Origin: Castanea sativa
Taxonomy: Eukaryota; Streptophyta; Magnoliopsida; Fagales; Fagaceae
Assembly (NCBI RefSeq): GCF_040712315.1
Contig: NC_134020.1
Location: 34,402,751 to 34,466,750, forward strand
Reading direction: 5' to 3'
Length of the DNA stretch: 64,000 bases
Each line of letters opens with the position of its first letter. The stretch's first letter is position 1. Below are positions 25,734-37,180 of the stretch, in pieces. The position numbers were made by a program, and so were the translations under genes. The notes below the pieces were generated by a model. That model ran no database searches. It was not told the DNA's origin and saw only the letters and a program-made list of their open reading frames with translations.

Positions 25734-26779
25734 TAGGGATGGTAATTTTTGCCTGACCCGCGAGTACCCAGCTCGACCCAACCCTAATGGGCCAGATTTT
25801 ACCCGGCCAGATTAAAAATAGGGTCGAGTTTGGGTTTTAAAAAAAAAAACCTGAACCAGGTCTGGGTCAGGTCCAGGTTTTTTCCAAAACCGGGCCTGGA
25901 CCCGGACCCAGCCCAACCCGGTTTTATATATATATATATATATAGTTACTAAAATACCCTAATATATATATATATATAGTTATAAACCCTAAAATTTTAT
26001 ATTCTCATTTCATTTAAGCTCAAGCCGCCTCTTTAGCTCACCATCTCCCTCACTCACTCACAATCTCACTCACTCTTAATCTCACTGCTGGCCCAACTGC
26101 CCAACGCCTCACTGCCGTCCCAAGTTGCCTCAACTCTCTCACTCATTATCTCACACGACCGCCTCTCCTTCTTCATCTCTTAGCTCTCTCACTCACATAG
26201 CCACAAGCCCACAAGTAGTCAAGCATAGACACAGCTCTCTACTCTCTCAACTTTGTTTCATCCTCGGCGTCGCACAACCCTCTGCCCCTCTCATCTTCCT
26301 TGCCCATGGCCTCATGGCCTTGCTCCACGGCTCCACCTCGTCCTCCATTTTTTTTTTTTTGGGTTTAGTTCATCCCAATCATGTGAGTTTGTGTTTGTGT
26401 TAATGATTTCTGTACTTGTGATTTTGAAAGTGAAAATCATAGATTTGAAATTTGTGTTTGGTTTGTGATTTTGAAAGGGAAAATCATAGATCTAAATTTT
26501 GTGTTTATGATTTTTGTGTTTATGGTTGTGATTATGTTTGGATTTGTGTTAGTGTTTGTAATTTTGGGCCAAAAAATCATATATTGAAATTTGTGTTTTT
26601 GATTTTGGGCTGGGCTAGGCATGAGAGGACGAGGCCCACGGGGGCCTGACGGGGCGGGTTCAGAGTGGGAAAAAAACCCCGTTTATTAATCGGGCCGAGT
26701 TCAGGTTACAGTAGTAGACTCACGGGTCGGGTTCAGGCATAGAAAAACCTGCCCCAAACCTAACCCGTTGCTATTCCTA
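25734..26779. mobile_element. hAT-like non-autonomous element, 1,046 bp
   Basis: The ends TAGGGATGGTAATTTTTGCC and, on the other strand at the right, TAGGAATAGCAACGGGTTAG enclose subterminal GGGTCGGGTTCAGG-type sequence in both arms. The flanks AAATTTAC (25726-25733) and AAATTCAC (26780-26787) are an 8-bp target duplication differing at one base, as expected for hAT. The middle holds CT-rich leader-like sequence, a poly-T, then repeats of GTGATTTTGAAAGNGAAAAT. The ORFs inside are not convincing proteins. Confidence 0.85.
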
Positions 26780-27043
26780 AAATTCACTTCCACATTCGGA
26801 AGTAGTGGACTTGGGAGATAAACTCCAAATATGATGAATGAAGCTAAAATTACAAAGTGTTGAACATGGATTACTATGGACGATGACATTGTGTAGACGA
26901 TCCCTTTAGATGAGCAGCTTGGATGATGACTCATTTTTATTCTCCATTAGTTGTACTTCTTAAACACACTAAAACTAAGACTCAAATACATGTAAATTAT
27001 GTTTTAATTTTGAATATGTCAATGCACAGAAATATGACTCTTA

Positions 27044-27242
27044 GTGTGTGTGGCAAAAATTATATTTGCCAACTTATTTTACTATTCAGCTTATTTTTGC
27101 TATTATTCATGGGCCCTACTGCACTTTTTTGTACTATTCGTGAGTCCTACTGTACTATTTTAGCTAACTTTTACTTTTATTTACGGTACTTTCAGTAAAA
27201 AGTTTTCAATTTTAACAAAATAAGCGAATCCCAAACAGACCC
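27044..27242. mobile_element. Tourist-like MITE, 199 bp
   Basis: The right end reads GGGTCTGTTTGGGATTCGC on the other strand, the classic Tourist terminus. The left end GTGTGTGTGGC is a decayed mirror. TTA flanks both sides (27041-27043 and 27243-27245). It is non-coding. Confidence 0.7.
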
Positions 27243-27245
27243 TTA

Positions 27246-28390
27246 ATCATCAAAAATTTTATTTGTTTCCAAATATGCAAGTTACTGCCTCCACCACGGT
27301 TCTAAGCTTATCCCATACGATCATCTTAGACATTTATGGGAGTTATTATCATCATTATTATTGATTGTTGTTATTACTATAATTATAATTCTAGAGATAC
27401 GTCAATGTGTTTCTTGTATGCCCAATTGGAAAAAAGGATATATATCTCTGCATCTGAATTTTGCATGCATGCGACACACCTCCCAAGACATATATTCTTG
27501 ACTTGGTTAATTTCCGTTTATTCAATTCCATTAATCTGAGTTGATGTCATTAGCGCACGTCTTAAATCCCAAACGAAGTTTGTAAAAATGCACGGGAGTA
27601 AAAAAATATTATAGCCACCGGATTTAACTTGGGTCAGCGTAGCCATGCATCAAATTGACATATTCTATTATGGCTCATTCCATTTTCAAATTGCATTACT
27701 CTAATTTCTTGTGATTCTGCAAGACTGTAAACGTTGGTCGTGAACTGTGATAGAAGTGTTGGAAAAGGGTTTGTATATTGTGATTTTTTGCTAGAAAAAC
27801 GATACGTGATGGACTAGAAGTCTAGAAGAGTTGGGGAAACAAGATGATAACTAATTTATTGTCCACAAATCCAAAATACCTGGGAAACTTATTCAAGGTT
27901 TGGAAGCAGTCAACTTTTGGTCTTATGTACAATAGTTCTATACTTGGTTTATAAAACGAAGTTACGAAGGACAATTTGATCTTGTCCCCATTTCGTGTGT
28001 ACATAGCTTAGCCATCCAATATTGAATTGTAGTAGCATATGTGAGGAAAACATTTCCAAATTCCTAATACACAACTGGGTTAAGCTTTACCTAGGGTATG
28101 TGATGGTTTTCCACTTTTTCTATATTATATATGCAAGAATCTACCATAAGTGGAAAGCTGAGAGATAGCGTATTCTAAAACGACAAAACCCCTTGTGAGG
28201 TTCAGATGTCTTAATCAAGTTATTCAAAGTAACTAAACCATAAGATCGGACTTTGTTGACGTTTTACTTGTCGTGAATTCAAAATTATTGAGGAGTAGTC
28301 ATCATGTCAACTATTGTGATAGTGTTGAACGGACAGAAACATTTATTTAGGGTCATTGTATTAGTATATATTTATATTAACAATACTTGT
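27246..28390. other. Intergenic, no feature seen
   Basis: Apparently unique, A/T-rich DNA with a short interrupted ATT run near 27345-27391. No gene, repeat boundary or RNA gene could be recognised. Confidence 0.4.
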
Positions 28391-29198
28391 TCATGTAAAA
28401 TTGTTATCCATAAAATAATTGTTATTACTAAGGACGATTGTCATTACTAAAGACAATTGTTATCACTAAAGATGACTGTCATTACTAAGGATGATTGTAA
28501 GCACACATTAATACTTAGATATAAATTCATCACTTAAATGGCACAAGTGTAACAGACGTATAGCCTTTCCAACCATCAGCTACCAGCTTACAGCTGTTAC
28601 AACTACCTTAAACTGACCATTATATAGCTGTTACAAGACATTGAATGGGAAAGTTAAATGGCTATTAAATGAGCCATTTAACCCTCGAGCTCAACCATAA
28701 CTGATGGATAGCGATAACATGCTCATCCGTATTTACAAACCGTCTATGTTAATGACGAGTATAAGTATGGACGAGCGTAAGCGCATTAGTTTCAGATAAC
28801 ATTTAATGTCCAAATAATAAATGAGCATGGAGTCGTTACTGCTGTCCAATTATGAGCATTTAATGGTCGTTACAGACGTTAAAGGGCTGAGGATAAATGG
28901 TCATTATTAGGCCATAAATCCTCTAGCTGTGGTACAACGTTAGAGAGGTCATTAGATTGAGTATTTACTCATACAAAAGCTATAAAAAGCCAGAAGAGAC
29001 AAGTAAATGATTCATATTGAACACACACATACACAAATTACTTTACAGATTACAAATTTCTAAAGAGTTTAAGCTAATTTAAGCATTGGAGGGTTATTGG
29101 CAGGCCCCAAACTGGTGTCATTATTTGCTTAGTGCTTTCTTTGGTATAAGATCTCCAGGTCGTCCATCATATTGATAAGGTGAAATCGTGCTTCATCA
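28391..29198 (+). mobile_element. Solo LTR, 808 bp, with 5-bp target duplication
   Basis: The sequence runs from TCATGTAAAATTG (the sister copy has the canonical TGATGTAAAAT) to GTGCTTCATCA, and is bounded by CTTGT on both sides (28386-28390 and 29199-29203). A TATA-like CTATAAAAAGCC lies at about 28980-28991, placing U3 to the left and R-U5 to the right. Four 19-bp direct repeats of ATTGTNATTACTAAGGACG type sit near its left end. No internal region is attached, so it is the product of LTR-LTR recombination. It is related to 31641-32824 in the opposite orientation. Confidence 0.88.
28421..28497 (+). repeat. Four 19-bp direct repeats in LTR U3
   Basis: Units vary around ATTGTCATTACTAAGGACG and follow without spacers. 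The sister LTR carries equivalent units (about 32727-32800, reverse orientation). Such arrays near the start of U3 often act as enhancer sequences in retrotransposons; that role is inferred here. Confidence 0.75.
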
Positions 29199-29203
29199 CT
29201 TGT

Positions 29204-30184
29204 ATTTTAAGCCTAATTAAGTTGTACTAGACCTTCAAGTTGTTTTTGTAGATAACATAGTTTTAACGTCTTTATATAGCATCAATTGACTCATAGTATT
29301 TCCAGCAAAAAAGAAAAAAATGTTGACACATTTATTAATGAGATCTCAACAATAAAGATGTAAGATCTCAACAATTTTTTGTTGTTGGAAAATATAGCTA
29401 TGAAAACAAGTTTTGATTCAACAAAATATAAACTTTGAGAAATTAGCAATAACATAAATTGAAAGAGAGTTAGAATTACCTCACAAACTATATATAGAAT
29501 CATGCAAATAGTATTGTCCTTAAAGGTTGATTTGTGTCATTCGGAGTAGAACACGATGCAAATGGCTCTTTTAGTTGATCAACCTTTTAGGATTAGACTA
29601 TAGTAATTTTTCAAGTTGGACACAAACCTAGGCAAGCAAAAAAAAAAAACTCTTATTTTGTCTTTCCTTAAACCAAAAATTAGGAGTTGAAGTTTCTGTG
29701 TAGAAGAGCATAACAGAGGGAGAGAAATGTGGTTGTGAGAGGCTGAAAAATCTGAAGAGAAGAGAGAGGGACTTAGTTTTATAAGCTAACACAAAACAAA
29801 GCCTAATGAGTTGTCTAATAGGCTAGACCTCCAACAGGCATTGTGCAGATTTGGTGCCTTACAGACAGCTCATTAAATGCCAATGGGCTATACCTAATGG
29901 CTTAAAAAGGGAAGGAAAAATAATAAAGCCTAATGGGCTAAACTTTAATTGGCTTGAAAAGGGAAGGAAAAATAATAAAGCCTAAGAGTGATAGTTACAA
30001 GCCTAAGTCCATCACCTAGCTTGCTTACTTAACCAATGAGGGTTATAAACATCAGAGGTAGCTCACTCCTGACCAATGTGGGACACAAAGCATAATACTT
30101 AAGTGTTTGAAAGTTGAAACACACACACTCATGCCAACATTTTCGTTATAGATGTTGATCTCTAAAATCAAACTACGATAATTA
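29204..30184. other. Intergenic, short tandem duplication only
   Basis: At about 29897-29982 a ~50-bp unit (TAATGGCTTAAAAAGGGAAG... and TAATTGGCTTGAAAAGGGAA...) is repeated twice. No gene is supported elsewhere in the stretch. Confidence 0.5.
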
Positions 30185-30613
30185 GGGCATGTTTGGTAAC
30201 TATTTTTTTCCATATTTTCTGTTTTCAAAAATAATTTTCTATTTTTGAAACTAAAAAATTTGTTTGGCAACCTTAAATGGACAGAAAACCAAAATTGTTC
30301 TCAAAACTCATTTTGTGAAGGAAATTGAAAACATGCAAAAGACTGTTTTCAGTTTCTAATTTTCAAAAGTCAATGAAAATACGCATTTAATTTAATGAAT
30401 CTGTTTCATTTAATGAGTTAACATTAAAATTCAAATCCTAGTAACAACATATTTTAGTATTTTTTTATTTTTTTTCTTCAAAAACTATTTTTTTAATTTT
30501 AACTAACTAAACATGTTCTTGATTTCAAAAATACAAGAAAATTGTTTTTTTCTTTATATTCCCAAAAACAAGTTTTTAAAGATAGAAAACAAAAATTGTT
30601 GCCAAATATAACC
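30185..30613. mobile_element. Tourist-like MITE, 429 bp
   Basis: The left end GGGCATGTTTGGTAACTATT pairs with a right end that reads GGTTATATTTGGCAACAATT on the other strand. Both arms are rich in TTTTCAAAAA/TTTTTGAAAA. TTA flanks both sides (30182-30184 and 30614-30616), fitting PIF/Harbinger. It is non-coding. Confidence 0.85.
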
Positions 30614-31640
30614 TTATGTTTCTGCCATTTATTTCTCTTTCTTCTCACCCTCACTCCAAATTTCAACAAAAATTCTTATATTGCCAATGCTAGTTTTAGT
30701 GGCTCGCTTAAGCGAGAATAGACTCACTTGAGCATGCAACACAAAATGTTAAATGTAGAATATACTCTCTTGAGCATACAATAATTGACATGCAACATTG
30801 AAGTGTTGGGACTTCAATGAGCTGCTTGAGCAAGGACAGGCGAGAGTACAAGTGAGCTTGGGTGAGTGTTTGTTTGATGTCCACTAGGTAGCTGCTTGAG
30901 CGAGACAATTATCATAAGCGTTGTTTCTGCAGATTTTGCCCCAAACACAATGGAAAAGAGACATTTTCCTCCATTAATAGCTAGTAACAGAATTCTACAA
31001 ATTGAATTCTAACTTAGTTGTATCTTACGAATTAGTATTGGTTAAACGGCTAATGCATCAGTGGAGCAAAAGCCATATTTTTTGGCTATTGAGTTACAGT
31101 GCATAACCATCTTATTATTTTATTGTGTTGGTGGTGATGATTGTTGTTTATTGTAGTAGATTTATTATTTTCTTGTATTGAATGCTAAAATAAAACCATT
31201 GATGTTGGGTATTTTGTAAAGTGAGGTAGTAAAATAGATAACGTAGCTTTTTGTGGTGCCAAATTACTAAAATTCTGGCACCACCAATACTAATGCTCTT
31301 AGAGATAGATTTGCCTACAACCCATTGGCAAGCTTTTTAAGTGAGGGTGAATTAATATTGTCTTAAAGATAACAATTATCCTATAAAAGAAAAAGACAAC
31401 AATTAATTTGTGCCACTAAACCTTTCAATAATGTGTTTATTCCATTGTTTTACCCCATAATCCTTACCAATTTTTAATTATTCTTCTTATTGGGTCGAAT
31501 TCATATGTAAAACGCTCGTGCATAACAAGAAACCAAAAATAAAAAGAGTACTGCCACTTTTACAACATAAGATTTTCAAACATAGGTGGAAACTTACATG
31601 AAAGGTGCCATATCAATCAATTAAAAATCATATTAACATG
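30614..31640. other. Intergenic with one MITE derivative
   Basis: The stretch contains GCTTGAGCGAG-like motifs near 30708-30910, the MITE at 31045-31298 and otherwise plain A/T-rich DNA. No gene is visible. Confidence 0.45.
31045..31298. mobile_element. Diverged short copy of the 22321-23968 MITE family
   Basis: The inner sequence (ATTATTTTATTGTGTTGG ... GTAAAATAGATAACGTAGCT) matches the right part of the 22321-23968 element (TTGTGTTAAAAACTAAAATA ... AATAGATAAAGTAAC). The right end GAGCATTAGTATTGGTGG (other strand) abuts TTA (31299-31301); the decayed left end follows TTA at 31042-31044. It appears to keep one arm plus a truncated other arm. Confidence 0.6.
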
Positions 31641-32824
31641 TGATGAAGCAGAATTTCACCTCATTAGTACAATGAATGACCTGGAGCTCATCAGTATGTA
31701 CCTCGACAGTACTATGGATGACCTAGAGATCTTATACCAAAGAAATCACTAAGTAGATAATGGCACCGGTTTGGAGTTTGCCGAGGACCATCCGATGCTT
31801 GAATTAGTTTAAACTCTTTAGAAATCTGTAATTTGTAGAGTAATCTGTGTGTGTGTTCAACATGAATCATTTACCTGTCTCTCTTGGCTTTTTATAACCT
31901 TTGTGAGAGTAAATGCTCAATCTACTGGTCTCTCTAACGTTGTACCACAGCTGAAGGATTTATGGCCTGTGATGAAGCAGAATTTCACCTCATCAGTATG
32001 CTCCACGTTAGTACGATGAATGACTTGGAGCTTGTCAGTATGTATCTCGTCAGTACTATGGACGACCTGGAGATCCTGTACCAAAGAAAGTACTAAGTAG
32101 ATAATGAAACTGGTTTGGGGTCTGCCAAAGACCTTTCGATACTTAAATTAGCTTAAACTTTTTAGAAATCTGTAATCTGTAAAATAATTTGTGTGTGTGT
32201 TCAACATAAATCATTTACCTGTCTCTCTTGACTTTTTATAGCCTTTGTGTGAGTAAATGCTCAATCTACTGGCCTTTCTAACGTTGTACCCCATAACTGG
32301 AAGATTTATGGCCTAATAATGACCATTTATCCTCAAACCCTTTAACGTCTGTAACAAACATTTAATGCTCATAATTAGACAGCATCAACGACTCCGGGCT
32401 CCTTTATCATTTAGATATTACATATTGTTTGGAACTAATACGTTTACGCTCGTTCATACTTTTACTCGTTATTAACATGGACGGTTTGTAAGTATGGACA
32501 AGCACATTATCGCTATCCCTTAGTTATGGTTGAGCTGGAGGGTTAAATAGCTCATTTGATAGCCATTTAACTTCCCCATTCAATGTCCTGTAACGGCTGT
32601 GTAATAGTCAGCTTGAGGTAGTTGTAACAGCTGTGAGTTGATGGTTGAAAAGGTTGTACGTCCGTTATACTTGCACCATTTAAGTGAGAAATTTATATTT
32701 GAACATTAATGTGTGCTTACGATTGTCCTTAGTAATGACAGTCGTCTTTAATAATGACAATTGTCTTTAGTGATGATGGTCGTTCTGTCATTACTATCAC
32801 TTTATGGATGACCATTTTACATCA
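31641..32824 (-). mobile_element. LTR locus of the 28391-29198 family with duplicated 3' half
   Basis: Read on the minus strand, a full LTR runs from TGATGTAAAATGG (ending at 32824) to TTCATCA at about 31970. A second, partial copy of the same 3' half (R-U5 plus part of U3, about 330 bp) follows at 31641-31969, each piece ending in CTGCTTCATCA. Both contain the GAGAGACAGGTAAATGATT block. The flanking pentamers do not match, so this is a rearranged locus rather than a clean solo LTR. Confidence 0.75.
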
Positions 32825-33303
32825 CTCATCAACATGTAAGTAATTTTTTTTTCCCATTATTACACTTAAAAAAAAAAAGTTTTATTTATTTATTACAAAA
32901 TCCAAACAATGATTCAACAACTTTTTGTTGATACTCCAGTGACCACCATCCACCACGATTTAAAGCCTTTCATAGCCAAGGGCCATCGTTTCTTCCCTCA
33001 ACCAAGGCTCCAAACAAAGTGCTTATATACATAGTTGCATTAATCTCCATTGATCCAGTTCTTTGTGTGTATTATTTTTCCTTTTACAGCAACTTTGATT
33101 GCTAAGTGATGATTAGGATGTGCCAAAAGAAGTGACTGCAAGCTTGCAACAACTTCATTTTTACTCTTCCCTGGCTACTACCATCTAAAGTCTAAACCAC
33201 GGCAAGTTGTTCACCTGAAAAGAGAAAGGGTTTGCGATGAGTTCCCAACTCCCCGAAAAACAAATGTATCATTATCTAACAATTTTTGCATAGTATACGT
33301 AAC
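32825..33303. other. Intergenic, upstream of tRNA-Pro
   Basis: A/T-rich sequence with poly-T and poly-A runs near 32846 and 32868. No coding or repeat feature was recognised. Confidence 0.4.
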
Positions 33304-33375
33304 GGGCATTTGGTCTAGTGGTATGATTCTCGCTTAGGGTGCGAGAGGTCCCGAGTTCAATTCTCGGAATGCCCC
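33304..33375 (+). tRNA. trnP-AGG: tRNA-Pro (anticodon AGG)
   Basis: The 72-nt gene folds as a full cloverleaf. The acceptor stem is GGGCATT with AATGCCC and discriminator C. The anticodon stem CTCGC/GCGAG holds the loop TTAGGGT, giving anticodon AGG (read as IGG after A34 editing). The T stem is CCGAG/CTCGG around TTCAATT. The A box (TGGTCTAGTGG) and B box (GAGTTCAATTC) match Pol III internal promoters. There is no intron and CCA is not encoded, as usual for a eukaryotic nuclear tRNA. Its sequence looks identical to the standard plant nuclear tRNA-Pro. Confidence 0.97.
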
Positions 33376-33380
33376 CAAAA

Positions 33381-33385
33381 TTTTT
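33381..33385 (+). terminator. Pol III terminator of tRNA-Pro
   Basis: A TTTTT run begins 5 nt after the mature tRNA end; further T runs follow at about 33389-33393. Confidence 0.85.
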
Positions 33386-33732
33386 CCATTTTTCCCCCTT
33401 ATTCTGTTATGGCTAAAAATTTGCTGCTAATTGTTCGCCAAGAAAATAAGATATATGAAGATCATACAAGCGGACAATTTCTATCTTGCTACTAATTATT
33501 GTCATATTGCTGCCTAATTCAAAAAGGTTGGAATACCAATCCAATTGCAAATTGGTTGATAAAATATTTGATACAAATACAAATACAGAAACTGAATCGA
33601 AACAGGTCAGTCCTCATTCTCAAAAAAAGAAAAAAAAGAAAAAAGAGACAGGTCAGTCTAAGAGCATTTGCTATTACACATGCCAAAAGGCCCAAAACCT
33701 TAACTATCCAGATTCTATAAACATTACCAGAG

Positions 33733-35240
33733 TCAATTTGTTTTACTTTCAGTCTCCTCAACAAAATGTTCCTTGGTCTGTTCTTGATCGAGCTCATTAC
33801 CAGTGGGTTCCCATGTACCAGATTGTTCAACACCTGAATTCACCTCTCCTGTGTTGCTTCTATCCTTCAATAATCCATAGCTAGCAGAAACTTCTCTCCA
33901 CTCTGTCTGCTCAGATAGATACCCGTGTCGTATCAAATACCGCTTCAGCTCAACGCGGAGGCTCCTAATAGGCTACCATTTACAAGCCAGAAATTAACAG
34001 CTATACATATTCATAATACATATACAAGTACTTCTTGTCATGCAATGATAACAAAGTGATTATCGCAATGTTCAATCAGTTTGGAATAATAATTAATTGT
34101 TTCATGTATCGGATAGATGTATCCTCTATTTCTTAGTGTGTATCTCACACTGAGAGAAATGATGAATGTATCAAGTACATGAGATCCTGAAATAGGCCTA
34201 TTCAATACTATCAGAACTTTCCAAATGGGAGTATGGGACTGAAAATATTCTAATTAGGCTTACATTACATTCTTAGTTTTAAATTTTTAGTTTTCTGTTA
34301 ACCAGATTTCCAGAACTTTTTAGACAGTTGATTGATTACCTGAACTTTCTTAATTTCTTACATAGCTTCGTTAGTGTTTTCTTACAATGAGACATGGAAA
34401 ATTGGCAACTCCAATTATAAAAAGCATAAGCTTGCAAAGACAAAACAAAATTTTAAAAGAAAAAGTGAAACACCAAACCTCAGCTTTGGATTCAAAGGCA
34501 AGCCCAAAGAAAGCAGCCGAAACAAAATGCTTGCCCACAGACTCCGCCAATTTGATCTGACTGAGCCAATAAGACGAAGTCTCGAGCCTATCAAACCGGC
34601 ATTTGCTACAATTCTCTGCACTATGGTATGGCGTGCCTGGACTCTTAGCCCTTGTCAAAGGCCGCGGCGCCACTGGAGTTTTTGGCAAAACCACATTGTT
34701 TGCCTCCAAATTCGTCGCATCATTTTCTTCAACTTCTTCTGGAAAGGAAACAATTTTTTTCTTCAACTTGGGTATTGTTTTTTCAGGGGTACTCTGCTCC
34801 AAGGCCTCTGTTACGGGTTCCGTGGCTGTATCGGTAGTTGGCAGAGTGGTTCGGGTCGATTTAGGTTGCTTTTGAGCAATTCTACTTATGGGTTTGATTA
34901 TAGGTTTTTCGGTTACAGTTTTTACATGTACGTTTGTGTTGCGGACTGTTCCAAAGACCCGCCTTTGCCTGAAAACAGAGAGTGTAACACCTTATTTTTG
35001 AACTAAATACATGAAAAAAGAAAAAGAGAGAGTAAGTTATTACCTTGAAATTGGAGGTTCTTTGTTAAGGTTTTTTGTTGATTCAGTGGCATTTCGGTTA
35101 GTTTTTGGTTTTATGGGACGAGATTTGCCTTATTTTGTGAAGAAAAAAAGGTTAGATTTAGTAAGCAAAAAATATAAACTAAAGTTGAGAAAAGAGAGAA
35201 ACAAAATGGTACCTGGGTATGGGGTAGAATTATGATCCAT
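33733..35240 (-). CDS. Plant protein of unknown function with C-terminal CxxC core
   Basis: Four exons (35213-35240, 35044-35128, 34479-34968, 33733-33972) join with GT-AG introns and matching phases into 843 nt, 280 residues, ending in TGA. The first ATG opens the frame (MDHNSTPYPG). Residues 1-155 are basic and rich in Lys, Thr and Pro and look disordered. Residues 158-220 form a dense, probably helical core: CSKCRFDRLETSSYWL, then QIKLAESVGKHFVSAAFF, then PIRSLRVELKRYL, spanning the exon 3-4 junction. The tail (about 225-280) is acidic. There is no signal peptide or membrane segment. I recall this core in plant proteins annotated only as uncharacterised and cannot name a function. Cys158/Cys161 alone are too few for a complete zinc site. 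Site II motifs upstream fit a gene active in dividing cells. The gene looks intact. Confidence 0.88.
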
Positions 35241-35434
35241 TGCAAGGAGTCACAAACAAGGTGCAGAGGAATTTGAAGGTGTAAAATTTGAATTGTTTGG
35301 AAAATTAAGTCATGAAGAAGTGACTTTATGGGGAAAGAGGGACGACAATACAAAGCAAATAGATTGAAAGTTTGAAACTTTGAATTAACAAATGGGCGGC
35401 AACAGGTTCCCACTAGCGGTTAGAAAGGTATACT

Positions 35435-35478
35435 TGGGCCGAATTCGAATTGCAACTCTTATTTGGGCCAGTTGGGCC
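35435..35478 (-). promoter_or_regulatory. Three site II-like elements (GGCCCA)
   Basis: GGCCCA on the coding strand occurs at 35435-35440, 35464-35469 and 35473-35478, about 195-240 bp before the start codon of the 280-residue gene. Site II (TGGGCC/T) pairs are known targets of TCP factors in promoters of growth and translation genes. The link to this gene is inferred from position. Confidence 0.5.
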
Positions 35479-36401
35479 ATTCAAAATGTGTTATTGAAAG
35501 TATGGCTTTACTGTTTGCGGATTAGTTTTGGCTGGGGAAAGGAATTTTGAATATCTCAGAAAGATTGAAAGAACTGCAAATTGAGGAAAAACTTTCACAA
35601 TAACTTTAGCCCTATTGACAAACTTAACTGTCTTAAACGTTTTGTAGAATTTGAATTGCTCTATAATGCCTTTTTTGAAAATAATATTGCAAACAAAGAC
35701 ATGTTTCATAAATGTGATCATATAAGTTGTGATCGTAATAACAAAAATGTTATACTTAATGCACAAAACTCATTTTTGTGTCTACGATCATATTTAGTTT
35801 TTTTTTTTTTTTGTAATGCAAGATTTATTATTTTTAAGTAACGGTTGAAAAATACCATAACTTGTGGGATTCATTTTATGTGAGAGGATGTTGCATGTAA
35901 ATGTTAAGCTAAGCACTACCTCATGGTGTGTGGGGATGACAAATGGTGGAAATGAAATTTTGATTTGACTTCTTTTTGTATTTGAGTTTTGCTACTTGAA
36001 GAGGTTGAAAGCTACCGTCGTTTAATAAAAAAAAGAAAAAAATTTGGCTACAAACTTGGTTATAACTCAAGGCTACAACTCACACTAAAAAAAGTTAACA
36101 TGGCTAAATATTTTGAAAATCTAACTGTTGAATTGCATATTCTTTATATTCTTGACACACATTTCAAATTTCGTGCTAATTGGATGTTATTTACTATTCA
36201 ATCTATAAAATTATTTTTAACGCATGATTTAGACTACAAAACTTGAAGTTTAAACATTTGGTTCATGACATAGTTATTGATTTTTGATTTTTTAAAACTT
36301 TTGAAAGCATAAATGATATAAGAAGAAAATGTAATCCATTGATAGATACTAGCCACAATCAAGTTTTTAGACAAACTTTTTCCATTAAAAAAAAATCTGT
36401 G
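35479..36401. other. Intergenic, no gene seen
   Basis: A/T-rich DNA upstream of the 280-residue gene. ORFs at 35581-35841 and 35989-36246 have no recognisable domain. Confidence 0.4.
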
Positions 36402-37180
36402 CAGGGGTGGAATTAGAAATTTTCGTTTGGGAGGGCTAAGTTACAGCACTAATATATTTATCAAGATAACCATCCACACACACATATATATACACACGCT
36501 TTTTTTTTTATATACACACACATATATACACACACTTTTTTATTTGATAAGTTATATATATACACACACCCAACAAAAAAAAAGAGCTTAGTATTTTCAA
36601 TCAAAATTATGTTTGATAGCGATCTTTCATAAAATAAAATTCATTTTTATCATTTTCATAATGAAATTCTTAAAAAGTTTCATTTTTGATACAAATTATC
36701 AAATTTTATACTAAAGTGAGTAAAAAAATATTTCAATTGAACTAATGAAATTTTCAAATATATGAATGATTCAAAATTTGGAGGAACAAGTTAGGCTCTA
36801 AACATATTTGAAGCTATCTTTCTTGAACTCATTATATGACAACTAAAGAGACATTTCGTGTAAAATTTTAGTGACAAGATTTTTTAATAAGTCAATGACT
36901 TGTTAATCGTCATATAATGAGTTAAAAAATATAGATTCAAACATTTTTGGTGCCAAACTTTATTAAATATTTAACAGATATAAGAGCATATTTTACAATA
37001 AAAATAAAATGGTTAAAAATAAAGTTATGTCTTTATAACTATTAGACCAATTATTTTTTTAAAAGTATCATTGGATTCATTCAAATACTTGTGGGGGCCG
37101 GCTCTTATTTTTTATTACTAAATTTTGAAAACATTAAAATAATTATAGATATAATTTTCAAAATTTCCCCACCTTTGAAC

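Noticed and set aside
34374..35235. Plus-strand ORFs of 210, 90, 74 and 61 codons
   Set aside because: They are the antisense of the exons and introns of the minus-strand 280-residue gene. The minus strand gives consistent splice sites and conserved-looking sequence; the plus strand does not.
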